Positions 44,501 to 52,535 of a stretch of DNA of 64,000 bases are shown here, one piece after another; the stretch's first letter is position 1, and each line of letters opens with the position of its first letter. Made by a program: the position numbers and the translations under genes. This stretch comes from Anaeromyxobacter sp. Lineage in GTDB: Bacteria > Myxococcota > Myxococcia > Myxococcales > Anaeromyxobacteraceae. The notes under the pieces were generated by a model. The model was not told the DNA's origin. It did not search any database and saw only the letters and a list, made by a program, of their open reading frames with translations. The stretch covers positions 645,001-709,000 of the forward strand of contig JADKCZ010000018.1 of NCBI GenBank assembly GCA_016718565.1, given 5' to 3'.

Positions 44501-47500
44501 CGGCGAGGCCCGCAGCGAGGCGTCGCCGCGCAGCACGCGCGAGGCCAGCCGCTCGAAGAGCAGCGCCTCCTCGCTGGAGATGCCCAGGTGGCGCAGCGTG
44601 CTGCGGGCGTGGGCCGAGGCCAGGGCGAAGGTCCGGGCGGTGGCGCTCGGGTCGCGGTAGCGCTGCGCCAGCGCCAGGGCCGTCTCCCGGCTGGAGGTCA
44701 TGCCGGTGGCGAAGGCCATGCGGGCCACGCCGCCGGGGGCCAGGCGGAGGCGCTGCCGCAGGGCCACGATGGGGTCGAGCAGCACGCCGGTGGTGCCGCT
44801 GAGCGGCCGCCCGTCGAGCGCCTGCGGATCGCGCGGGCTGCGACCGCGGCCCAGGAAGCGGGCCCGGTCGGTCTCCCACTCCACCGGCCCCTGGGTGCGC
44901 CCCTCCTGGCTGAGCACGTGCACCGCCCAGGCCGGCGCGTCGTCCGGCGCGCGTGGCCGGCGGTGGCAGAGCAGCGCCGCGCAGTCCGGCAGGTACTCCG
45001 ACTCGACGAACAGCTTGCCGAAGGCCGGGTGGGCCAGGTCGTCGGCCGGTGAGGCCAGCACCACCTCGGCGTAGCTGGTGACCTCCAGCTCGCGGACGCG
45101 GCCGCTGTGGTTGGTCACCACCAGGCGGCGCACCTCGACGTCGTCCTCGGGTGACACCGCCACGTCGAGCTGCGTCCCCAGCTCGTCCTCGCGCCGGTGG
45201 AAGGTGGCCTTCTCGACGGCGAAGGTGACCAGGTCGTCCTCGCCCTCGCAGCCGGTGGGGTGGTGGGTGGCCGACCAGACCCGACCGCTCCGCACGTCGC
45301 GCAGGTAGAGGAACTGGCTGCCGGGGTCGCAGGTGGGGTCCAGGCGGGAGCGGGTGACGGCGCGCCCGCGGCAGAAGCTGGCGCCGCCGCCGGCGTTGGT
45401 CACCACGGCCGTGTAGTGGCCGTTGGAGAGGAACTGGGCGTGTGGGTAGGCGGTGTGCGGCGAGCGGAAGCGGCGCACCGCCACGGCCGCCACCGGGGCG
45501 GCCACCGGCGCGTCGTCGTCCGGGCGGGGTCGGGCGAAGGGGGCGTGGCGCGGGGCGCGCTCCTGCAGCAGCAGCTCGGTGGCCCGCACCCGCGGGTCGG
45601 CGTGGAAGCGCGCCACCATGCGGTTCCCCTGCAGCGCGTTGGCGATGGCCGTCAGGGTCATCCCCTGGTGGTGGGCCAGGTAGGAGCGCACCACCACGCC
45701 CCGCGGCGCCGGGACGTCGCCGGCGCCGCCGCCGGGCTCGTCGGCGCGCCGCCGGGTGTAGTCGATGGCGTCGAAGTAGCCGTGGGCCCCCTCCAGCCCC
45801 TCGGCCGCCAGGCGGCGCAGGTTGGCCACCGCCCGGGCCGGATCCACCATCACCGCCAGCGCCGAGGCGTAGGGCGCCACCACCAGCTCGTCGCCCAGCC
45901 CGCGCTTGAGCCCCAGCCCCGGCACCCCGAAGGCCTTGTACTGGTGGTTCTCCTGCCGGTCGACCAGGTCGTAGGCCGACTCGGAGATGCCCCAGGGCAC
46001 GCCCCGATCCGCGGCGTAGTCCTGCTGGCGGCGCACCGCCGCCCGGCAGGACTCGTCGAGCAGCGTGCCCGGGTAGCTGCGCATCAGCAGCATGGGCATG
46101 AGGTACTCGAACATGGTGCCGCTCCAGGACAGCAGCGTCGGCACCCCGTGCACCCCGGTGACGATCCGGCCCAGGCGGAACCAGTGCAGCTCGGGCAGGT
46201 CGCCCTTGGCGATGGCCAGGAAGCTGGCCAGCCGCGCCTCGGAGGCCAGCAGGTCGTAGTCGGCGTCGTCGAGGCCGCCCGGCCCCTCGGCGTCGGCGGC
46301 GCGATACCCGATGGCCAGCAGGCGCCGGCGCGGGTCGTAGAGGAACCTGAAGCTCATCTCGGCCGCGAAGGCCGCGGCGCGCGCCGCCAGCCCCTCCAGG
46401 CGCGCCGCGGGGACCGGCGGCCCGTCGTCCGGCGCCGGCCCGGCCCGGGCCAGCTCCTGCAGCCCCTCCGCCAGGGTGACCAGCGCGCCGGCCAGGTTGC
46501 CGCTGTCCACCGTGGAGACGTAGCGGGGCAGCAGCGGCGCCAGGCTCTGGGTGTCGTACCAGTTGAAGAGGTGGCCCTCGATCCGCTCCAGCCCCTCGAT
46601 GGTGGTGAGCGTCGCGTCGACCCGCTCGGCCAGGTCGACGGCGCGGATGAAGCCCAGGTCGTGGGCCGCCAGCGCCGAGAGCAGCCCCATGCCCACGTTG
46701 GTGGGCGAGGTGCGGTGCGCCACCTTGGGCCCGGGCACCTCCTGGAAGTTGTCGACCGGCAGCCCGTGGTCCTCCGGCCCCATGTAGATCTCGAACCAGC
46801 CCCAGGTCTTCCGGGCCAGCTCCAGGAGGAAGGCGCGGTCGGCCGGGGCCAGCTCGCGCCGCGGGGCCGACCGGCTCAGGGCGCGGGCCAGGAAGGGCGC
46901 GCCGATCCAGAGGGCCAGCACCGGCGCCGCCACCAGCAGCGCCCCGGGCCGGACCAGCGCCACCAGCAGCAGCCCGAGGAGCCCGGTGGCCGGGCTGGCC
47001 GCCATCTCCCGCAGGTACGGGCGCACCCCGGCGCCGGCCGCCTGCCCCTCGCCGCGGGCCGCGCTGGCCGCGGCGGTCTCCCACTCGAGGAGGCGCCGCT
47101 GGGTGAACCCCAGGCGGACCAGGGTCACCAGCAGGGCGTGCGTCATCCCGTAGGCCTGCTGGGCCAGGAAGGTGAGCTGGAGCGAGATGCGCGCCAGGCC
47201 GCCCAGGGCGTCCTCGCGGACCCCGCGCAGGAAGGCGCGCCACGGCTGGTGCGCCGCCGGGCCGGAGGCCACCGCGAAGGCCAGCGGGAAGAGCGGGAAG
47301 GCGGTGGCGGCCAGCACCACCGCCGTCCAGAGCGCCGGGCTCCCCGGCAGCACCGTCCAGGCGGCCAGCAGCAGCGTCAGGGTGGCGGGCGCCAGCTGGC
47401 TGCGGCGCAGGTTGTCGAGGATCTTCCAGCGCGAGATGAGCGTCAGGCGGTTGCGCTTCAGGCCGCGGGGCGTCGGCACCCAGGGGAAGAGCCAGGCCAG

Positions 47501-49828
47501 GATCTGCCAGTCGCCGCGGGCCCAGCGGTGCTGCCGGCGGGCGTGGGCCAGCACGCTGGAGGGGTAGTCGTCCACCACCTCCACGTCGGTGACCAGGGCG
47601 GCGCGGGCGTGCAGCCCCTCGAAGAGATCGTGCGACAGCAGGGCGTTCTCGGGCACCCGGCCGGCCAGCGCGGCGGCGAAGGCGTCCACGTCGTACAGCC
47701 CCTTGCCGGTGAAGGTCCCCTCCCCGAACAGGTCCTGGTAGGTGTCGGAGACCGCGGTGGTGTACGGGTCGACCGTGGTCTGGCCAGCCGAGATGCGGGC
47801 GAAGCGCGAGCCGGCGGCGCTGGCGGTGGCCACGCTGACCCGCGGCTGCAGGATGCCGTAGCCCTCGGTGACGCGCCCGCAGTCCGGATCGAAGCGGGGG
47901 CGGTTGAGCGGGTGGGTGATGATGCCCACCAGCTTGCGGGCGGCGTCGCGCGGCAGGCGGGTGTCGGTGTCGAGCGTGATGACGTAGCGGACCGTCGGCA
48001 GCACCTGCAGGGCCCCGACCTGCAGGGTGAAGCTGGTGTCGGTGGCGCCGCGCAGCAGCCGGTTCAGCTCCTCCAGCTTGCCGCGCTTGCGCTCCCAGCC
48101 CATCCAGACGCCCTCCCCCTGGTTCCACTGCCGCACCCGGTGGAGCAGGAAGAACCGGTCGCCGCGCCCCTCGCCGAGGCGCAGGTTGAGCGCCTCCACG
48201 CCGTCGCGGGCCGCCGTCAGGATGGCGGCGTCGTCGGACCGCTCCTGGGTGGCGGCGTCGGTGAAGTCGCCCAGGATGGCGAAGTGGATGTTGGGATCGA
48301 GGTTGCCGAGCGCCAGCACCTCGAGGTGCTCGAGCAGGGCCGTCACGCCGGCCGGGCAGGTGAGGAGGGTGGGCACCACCACCAGGGTGCGGGCGTCCTC
48401 GGGGACGCCGCCGGCCAGCTCCAGGCGCGGCAGCCGGCGCGGCGGGGCGGCCCAGGCGGCCAGCCGCTGGATCGCGCTGGTGGCCAGCTCGCTGGCGGGC
48501 AGGAGGAGCAGCAGGGCGGTGGCCACCTGGAGCGGGAGCGAGCCGCCCAGGAGGCGGGCGGCGGCCACCCCGCCGGCCACCAGCCCGGCGGTGGAGATCG
48601 CCAGGGCGCCCAGGTAGAGGAGGGAGGCGTTGGCGAAGGCCAGCCGGCGCAGCGCCCCCAGTGGCCCCGGGCGCCAGGCCACGTCGGTCTCGAGGCCGCG
48701 CCGCCCCTTGCCGATGAGGTGGTGGCCCACGTGGGCGGCCCGCGCCGCCGGCCCCTCGGCCTCGGCGGCCTGGCGGGCGCTCTCCACGGCGCGCAGGGCC
48801 ACCCGCACCTGGGCCTCGCCGCTGGGCTCGGCCAGCTCCTCGACCGCCTGGCGATAGCGATCCCGGCTGAGGAACTCCATGCGGGCGTGCACGCCGGCCG
48901 GGTCGCGCTGCAGGACCCGCTCCACCAGGCTGACCGCCTCGACGAACTGCGGCCAGTCCAGGTCGGAGCAGAGGCGCAGGCTGGTGATGGCGTTGGCCAT
49001 CGAGACCTGGGCGGCGGCCTGCCGCTGGTGCTCGCCGCGGATGGCCTCCTCGGCCGTCAGGCCAGCCCTGGCCAGGTGGTCGTCGAGATCGCGGCGCACC
49101 ATCGAGAGGCGCGGGCCGTACTCGCGGACCCGCTGCAGCAGCTGCACCAGGTGGGCGGCGTGCAGCGTGCGGGGCAGCGGCGGCGGGGCGCTGGTGCCGG
49201 CCGCGTCGATGCGCGCCACGTAGGCGTCGGCGGCCCGCCGCGCCGCGCTGGCCTCCAGGGTCTCCTCGGCCAGCCGCCGCAGGTTCTCCACCAGGGCCAG
49301 CTTGAGCATGCTGGGCCAGGCCCACAGCTCGCCGATGGTCAGGGTGGCCACGGTCTGGAAGCCGTCCAGGAAGCGCACCAGCTGGTGCCGGTCGAGGCGG
49401 CTGTCGCCGTAGCGGATCAGCTCCACCGCCAGCGCGTAGATGCGGGCGTTGCCGGCCAGCTCGCGCGCCGCCAGCTTGGGCAGCTCGCGGTAGTAGCCGC
49501 GCGGCAGGTTCTGCCGCACCACCCGGATCTCCGAGTCCACCAGGTGGTAGTTGTCGAGGAGCCACTCGGCCGCCGGCGTGATGAAGGTGCCGCGGTGCAC
49601 GTCGGCGGCCAGGGCGCGGTAGGCGCGGCGCAGCAGGCGGGCGTTGTCCTCGAAGCGCGGGAAGACGCTGCGGGCGAAGCGGCGGGACGGGTCCACGGTG
49701 AAGCGGGCCGCCAGCGAGCGGGCCCGCTCCTCCAGCCGCTCGATGCTGAGCAGCTCGTCGCGGAACGGCTCGGCGCGCGGGGTGGCGCGCCGCCCGGCGC
49801 CGAAGGGCCAGGAGAGGAAGGTGAGCAC
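41585..49828 (-). CDS. Cyclic beta-1,2-glucan synthase (NdvB/ChvB-like; GT84 + glucoamylase-like + GH94)
   Basis: 2747 residues, close to the length of NdvB. The N-terminal part (1-390) is soluble and helical. Helices follow near 400-450. A glycosyltransferase domain (about 480-780) has the D-x-D in VITLDTDTRLP near residue 619 and QHRWARGDWQI (Q-x-x-R-W). Further membrane helices lie at about 810-990. A glycoamylase-type domain (about 1000-1420) starts with KTWGWFEIYMGPEDHGLP. GH94 phosphorylase repeats run from about 1480 to the end, with the catalytic Asp in MGSGDWNDGMNRVG near residue 2424. It makes, elongates and cyclises beta-1,2-glucan, then exports it to the periplasm for osmotic adaptation. 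GTG 49828 has GGGAGG seven bases upstream. It is divergent from the cyclase-hemerythrin gene. Confidence 0.93.
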   Translation of the reverse strand: MLTFLSWPFGAGRRATPRAEPFRDELLSIERLEERARSLAARFTVDPSRRFARSVFPRFEDNARLLRRAYRALAADVHRGTFITPAAEWLLDNYHLVDSEIRVVRQNLPRGYYRELPKLAARELAGNARIYALAVELIRYGDSRLDRHQLVRFLDGFQTVATLTIGELWAWPSMLKLALVENLRRLAEETLEASAARRAADAYVARIDAAGTSAPPPLPRTLHAAHLVQLLQRVREYGPRLSMVRRDLDDHLARAGLTAEEAIRGEHQRQAAAQVSMANAITSLRLCSDLDWPQFVEAVSLVERVLQRDPAGVHARMEFLSRDRYRQAVEELAEPSGEAQVRVALRAVESARQAAEAEGPAARAAHVGHHLIGKGRRGLETDVAWRPGPLGALRRLAFANASLLYLGALAISTAGLVAGGVAAARLLGGSLPLQVATALLLLLPASELATSAIQRLAAWAAPPRRLPRLELAGGVPEDARTLVVVPTLLTCPAGVTALLEHLEVLALGNLDPNIHFAILGDFTDAATQERSDDAAILTAARDGVEALNLRLGEGRGDRFFLLHRVRQWNQGEGVWMGWERKRGKLEELNRLLRGATDTSFTLQVGALQVLPTVRYVITLDTDTRLPRDAARKLVGIITHPLNRPRFDPDCGRVTEGYGILQPRVSVATASAAGSRFARISAGQTTVDPYTTAVSDTYQDLFGEGTFTGKGLYDVDAFAAALAGRVPENALLSHDLFEGLHARAALVTDVEVVDDYPSSVLAHARRQHRWARGDWQILAWLFPWVPTPRGLKRNRLTLISRWKILDNLRRSQLAPATLTLLLAAWTVLPGSPALWTAVVLAATAFPLFPLAFAVASGPAAHQPWRAFLRGVREDALGGLARISLQLTFLAQQAYGMTHALLVTLVRLGFTQRRLLEWETAAASAARGEGQAAGAGVRPYLREMAASPATGLLGLLLVALVRPGALLVAAPVLALWIGAPFLARALSRSAPRRELAPADRAFLLELARKTWGWFEIYMGPEDHGLPVDNFQEVPGPKVAHRTSPTNVGMGLLSALAAHDLGFIRAVDLAERVDATLTTIEGLERIEGHLFNWYDTQSLAPLLPRYVSTVDSGNLAGALVTLAEGLQELARAGPAPDDGPPVPAARLEGLAARAAAFAAEMSFRFLYDPRRRLLAIGYRAADAEGPGGLDDADYDLLASEARLASFLAIAKGDLPELHWFRLGRIVTGVHGVPTLLSWSGTMFEYLMPMLLMRSYPGTLLDESCRAAVRRQQDYAADRGVPWGISESAYDLVDRQENHQYKAFGVPGLGLKRGLGDELVVAPYASALAVMVDPARAVANLRRLAAEGLEGAHGYFDAIDYTRRRADEPGGGAGDVPAPRGVVVRSYLAHHQGMTLTAIANALQGNRMVARFHADPRVRATELLLQERAPRHAPFARPRPDDDAPVAAPVAAVAVRRFRSPHTAYPHAQFLSNGHYTAVVTNAGGGASFCRGRAVTRSRLDPTCDPGSQFLYLRDVRSGRVWSATHHPTGCEGEDDLVTFAVEKATFHRREDELGTQLDVAVSPEDDVEVRRLVVTNHSGRVRELEVTSYAEVVLASPADDLAHPAFGKLFVESEYLPDCAALLCHRRPRAPDDAPAWAVHVLSQEGRTQGPVEWETDRARFLGRGRSPRDPQALDGRPLSGTTGVLLDPIVALRQRLRLAPGGVARMAFATGMTSSRETALALAQRYRDPSATARTFALASAHARSTLRHLGISSEEALLFERLASRVLRGDASLRASPELLARNTLGQDGLWPHGISGDLPILLVRVAASDGLALVRQALQAQEYWRLKGLRADVVVLNEHPVSYLDEVHAGLAGLLDDGPWRAWKHRPGGVYLLRRDRMPEAEHLLLATVARAILGDDRGGLAQQLDRPVPAWAEVAAPELPLTPASGPWPAQSAAVVTPPLALANGLGGFAERGREYAIVLEGAEETPAPWSNVLANPGFGTVVTASGSAFTWSENSRENRLTPFANDPVTDPSAEAILVRDDDSGEAWSPTPGPLPRTAASGRWLVRHAAGVTRFAHAAGGFRLELSVFVDAADPVKFSLLSLTNEGPVARRLSVLGYVEWVLGPPQEGQHLHVVTRQDEASGALLATNSWSRDFAGRVAFSAASQRPASATGDRASFLGRNGSLAAPAALRQPALSGRFGPGLDPCAGLQVTLVLAPGETATLVLLLGEGMDEAHALELVARHGTVAAARAALERVTRGWDEALEAVQVHTPDDSFDLLMNRWLLYQDLGCRLWARTGYYQPGGAFGFRDQLQDVMALLLARPDLARAHLLTAAAHQFQEGDVLHWWHPPGGKGTRTRCSDDLLWLPYVVAHYVKTTGDAAVLEELVPYLAAPPLAPGEQETYGAPHPSGEPGTLFEHCTRALERGTTAGAHGLPLMGSGDWNDGMNRVGREGRGESTWLGFFLHATLQDFAVTCAARGDRARAERYRAEAGRLAMALGRAWDGEWYLRGFYDDGSPLGSSQNDECRIDSVSQAWAVLSGAAPARHADRAMDAVRTHLLRRGARIVLLLAPPFDRSAQDPGYIRGYPPGVRENGGQYTHAAAWIVMALARLGSGDEAAELFHMLNPINHTRSGPDVARYRGEPYVLAGDVHAHPDHAGRAGWTWYTGSAGWMYRAGLESLLGLRRHGATFEVDPCIPAAWPGYGISWRVGRTRFEIHVSNPTGRCRGVASAELDGAPVDPHAIPLVEDGGHHQVRVVLGPGAQGA

Positions 49829-50155
49829 CCGTGGACCTCCCGTGGCGACCAGGGCCTCGCGCCCCGCGCCGGCGACGGGGCACGACGCTGCCCGCCGCGC
49901 GCCGGCTGGGCGCGGGTGCTCGTCGAGGCTCGAAGGGGTGGCGCGGTGCTTCCGCCGTGTCGCTCACGGCGGCGTGGAGGGCCGGCGGTGCTCACCGGTC
50001 ACCGTGGTATGGCGCCGCGAACGTCCGGGCGCTCGGGGACCGGGCCCGGAAGGATGGGCTGTGGCGGAGCGGCCCGCGTCATCCCGCCGCACCCCGTGGC
50101 CATGGCGCTCGACAGGCCGGATCCCACATGGGCATCTTTCCGGCGGGGGGCCTCC
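49829..50155. other. Divergent gap between glucan synthase and cyclase-hemerythrin genes
   Basis: 327 bp without a credible ORF. The frame upstream of the cyclase start is open, with an alternative ATG at 50102, but it is Arg/Pro-rich. No strong promoter or palindrome was found. Confidence 0.5.
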
Positions 50156-51580
50156 ATGCCGACGACACACCTGCCACGGGATCCGGTCGCCGCGGGGGCC
50201 CACCTGCTGGCCGAGACGCCCGGCGACGCCGCCGCCACCCGGGACCAGCTGCTCTCGGCCCTGCAGGCCGAGCGGGCCGCGCACGCCCGCACCCGCGAGG
50301 CGATGGCGCGCAGCGAGGCCGCCGCCGGCCGCTTCGTGCCCCGCCAGCTGCTGGCCCTGCTGGGCGCCGAGCGGCTGGGCGACCTGGCGCTGGGCGACGC
50401 CGTGGAGCGCAAGCTCACCATCCTCTTCTCCGACATCCGCGGCTTCACCGCGCTGTGCGAGGGCATGAGCCCGCGCGACACCTTCCGCTTCCTCAACTCC
50501 TTCCTGGGCGTGATGGAGCCGGTGGTGACGCGCCACCACGGCTTCGTGGACAAGTACATCGGCGACGCCGTGATGGCCCTCTTCCCCGGCGGCGCCGACG
50601 ACGCGGTGGCCGCCGGCGTGGGGATGCTGGAGGCGCTGGAGGACTTCAACGCCTCGCGCGGCCGGGAGGGGCGCCCGCGCATCGGCATGGGCGTCGGCCT
50701 GAACCACGGCATGGTGACCCTGGGCACGGTGGGCGGGGCCGGGCGCATCGAGGGCACGGTGGTGAGCGACGCCGTCAACCTGGCCTCCCGGCTGGAGGGG
50801 CTGACCAAGCGGTACGGCGCCCCGCTGCTGGTCTCGGAGGCGGCCCTCTACGCGCTGGACGGGGCGGCCGAGCGCACCGTGCGCTTCCTCGACCGCATCC
50901 GGGTCAAGGGCAAGCGGCAGCCGCAGTCGGTCTACGAGGTCTTCGAGGCCGACCCGCCGGCGCGGCGGGCCGCCAAGCTGGCCACGCTGCCCTGGTTCGA
51001 GGAGGCGGTGGCCTGCTACCACCTGCGCGAGGTGGGCGTGGCCGAGCCGCTGCTGCGGCGCTGCCTGGAGGCGGCGCCCGACGACGCGGCCGCGGCGCTC
51101 TACCTGGCGCGCTGCCGCGAGTACCTGGCCAGCGGGAAGCACGAGGGGACCGGGGAGCTGGACGGCACCCTGCCCTGGCGCGACGAGTTCACCCTGGGGC
51201 TCGACCCGGTGGACGGGCAGCACCACGAGCTGCTCGACGCCATGAACCGGCTCACCCCGCTGCTGCACGCCGGCGACGGCAGCGGCGCGGAGGCCACCCT
51301 GGCCTTCCTGGCGAGCTACGTGCGCGACCACTTCGGCACCGAGGAGGCCCTCATGGGCCAGCACGGCTACCCCTTCACGGCCGAGCACGTGCGGGAGCAC
51401 CAGAACTTCATCGCCTTCCTGAGGCGGCTGGCCGGCCAGGTCACCGCCGGCCGGCCGCGGCTCCACCTGGTCTTCCAGATCCAGATCTTCCTGCTCGACT
51501 GGTTCGCCAACCACTCCACCGGCACGGACCGCCACCTGGCGCGCTGGCTGCGGGCGCAGGAGGCCGACCCGGCCTGGTAG
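50156..51580 (+). CDS. Class III adenylate cyclase fused to hemerythrin domain
   Basis: 474 residues. ATG 50156 has GGGGGG at seven-base spacing. Residues about 15-65 form a coiled coil (SALQAERAAHARTREAMARSEAA). The class III nucleotide cyclase domain (about 80-260) has KLTILFSDIRGFT (metal Asp), FVDKYIGDAVMALF (second metal Asp), GVGLNHGMVTLGTVG, and VVSDAVNLASRLEGLT (transition-state Asn and Arg). A helical linker follows, then a bacteriohemerythrin domain (about 340-470) with all ligand positions: DGQHHELL, RDHFGTEEALM, EHVREHQNF, and FANHSTGTDRHL. Di-iron O2 or NO binding could set the cyclase activity. This is an uncommon single-chain arrangement. Confidence 0.9.
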   Translation: MPTTHLPRDPVAAGAHLLAETPGDAAATRDQLLSALQAERAAHARTREAMARSEAAAGRFVPRQLLALLGAERLGDLALGDAVERKLTILFSDIRGFTALCEGMSPRDTFRFLNSFLGVMEPVVTRHHGFVDKYIGDAVMALFPGGADDAVAAGVGMLEALEDFNASRGREGRPRIGMGVGLNHGMVTLGTVGGAGRIEGTVVSDAVNLASRLEGLTKRYGAPLLVSEAALYALDGAAERTVRFLDRIRVKGKRQPQSVYEVFEADPPARRAAKLATLPWFEEAVACYHLREVGVAEPLLRRCLEAAPDDAAAALYLARCREYLASGKHEGTGELDGTLPWRDEFTLGLDPVDGQHHELLDAMNRLTPLLHAGDGSGAEATLAFLASYVRDHFGTEEALMGQHGYPFTAEHVREHQNFIAFLRRLAGQVTAGRPRLHLVFQIQIFLLDWFANHSTGTDRHLARWLRAQEADPAW

Positions 51581-51634
51581 CGGCGCCTGTGGCCTCCAGG
51601 TGCGCTAGCATGGCGCCTCCCGACGGAGGACCAC

Positions 51635-51835
51635 GTGAGCTCCTGGAACTGCCGCCACGAGCTGAACGGCATCTGCAAGAAGGTGGCGCTCGCCTACTGC
51701 CGGCCGGGCATGAAGGGCTGCGTCCTGGTTGGGAAGGTGACCTTCCAGGACGGCGTCATCCCGAACCCGGTCTGGCCGCCGAAGGCGGACGGCTCGCCCG
51801 GCGGCCCCGCCCGGGAGGACGACCAGGAGCGCTGA
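51635..51835 (+). CDS. Small conserved Cys-rich protein
   Basis: 66 residues from GTG 51635, with GACGGAGGACC immediately upstream. Four Cys, at positions 6, 14, 22 and 29, are spaced C-x7-C-x7-C-x6-C (WNCRHEL, GICKK, AYCRPGMKGC), which could bind Zn or an Fe-S cluster. The last 20 residues are Pro/Asp/Glu-rich. I know of similar small C-x-P-G-x-K-G-C proteins in this group but no function. It is 54 bp after the cyclase gene. Confidence 0.75.
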   Translation: MSSWNCRHELNGICKKVALAYCRPGMKGCVLVGKVTFQDGVIPNPVWPPKADGSPGGPAREDDQER

Positions 51836-52054
51836 ACCGGGGCCCGCCGTCCCGAAGCTGCGCCGGCCGGCTCCGTGGAGCGCGAAGCGGCGTCCCCGTC
51901 CCCCCGGCGCGGCGCGGCGTCGGGGGATCCCGACAGCCGGTTGCGCAACCCCCTGGAATCAGGTGGGCGCCGGGTTGGCAAGGCAGGTGCACTTGGGAGG
52001 AGTCAGGTGGCAGCGCGACGCGGCCCCACACCTCAACCTGAACTGGAGAACGCC

Positions 52055-52381
52055 ATGACGACCACGAACTCGAAGCCCCAGAACAAGACCTTCGCCCTCG
52101 TCGGCGCCGGCATCGGCCTGGCGGCCTTCCTGGCCCTGGCCCTCCTGCCCTCCATCCTCTACGGCGGCTACGCCGGCCTGCTCCTCGCCGGCGGCATCGT
52201 CGGCACCCCGGTCCAGGCCACCTTCCTGGTCCGCGCCCTCATCGTCTTCGGCATGGTCCTCGGCGTCACCGGCATCGCCTCCCCTCTTCGCCGTCATGGC
52301 GCCGTCGCCGGCGCCGCCGTCGGCGCGCTGACCAAGGCGGTCACCCCGGCCGAGAAGGCCGTGGCGGCCTCCAAGGTCTAG
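52055..52381 (+). CDS. Small two-helix membrane protein, possible local frame anomaly
   Basis: 108 residues. ATG 52055 follows CTGGAGAACGCC. The N-terminus is polar (TTTNSKPQNK). Helix one is FALVGAGIGLAAFLALALLPSILYGG; a second helix runs from about residue 60 (ALIVFGMVLGVTGIAS). The second helix is then broken by P-L-R-R-H-G near 52283-52300, where the +1 frame would read a hydrophobic L-F-A-V-M-G before AVAGAAVGALTKAV. This suggests two compensating indels or read errors. The tail is Lys/Glu/Ala-rich. Function unknown; a strong hairpin terminator follows. Confidence 0.75.
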   Translation: MTTTNSKPQNKTFALVGAGIGLAAFLALALLPSILYGGYAGLLLAGGIVGTPVQATFLVRALIVFGMVLGVTGIASPLRRHGAVAGAAVGALTKAVTPAEKAVAASKV

Positions 52382-52426
52382 GCCGCACCGCCGCACCGCG
52401 GCCGCCCTTCCGCGGCTGCCACCTGG

Positions 52427-52461
52427 AACGCCCCGGCGACCGCCCTGGTCACCGGGGCGTT
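52427..52461 (+). terminator. Strong hairpin terminator after the two-helix protein
   Basis: AACGCCCCGGCGACC (52427-52441), loop gccct, then GGTCACCGGGGCGTT (52447-52461). This is a 15-bp stem with one central mismatch. It is followed by a C/T-rich run (tcgcgtcttcc). Placed 46 bp after the stop, it is the most terminator-like structure in the window. Confidence 0.75.
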
Positions 52462-52535
52462 CGCGTCTTCCGGGCCTGCCCCTCCAGCCCATCCGGGCCG
52501 TGGCCGACCACGGACCGCGGGGCGACCCTGTCGGC

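Noticed and set aside
43227..49967. 2246-codon frame antiparallel in phase to the glucan synthase
   Set aside because: It is on the same strand but a different frame, Pro/Arg/Gly-rich with no motif. The frame from 49828 contains all GT and GH94 signatures.
45197..50155. Upstream part of the 2127-codon plus-strand frame ending at 51580
   Set aside because: Only the last 474 codons encode recognisable domains. The rest is antisense to the glucan synthase.
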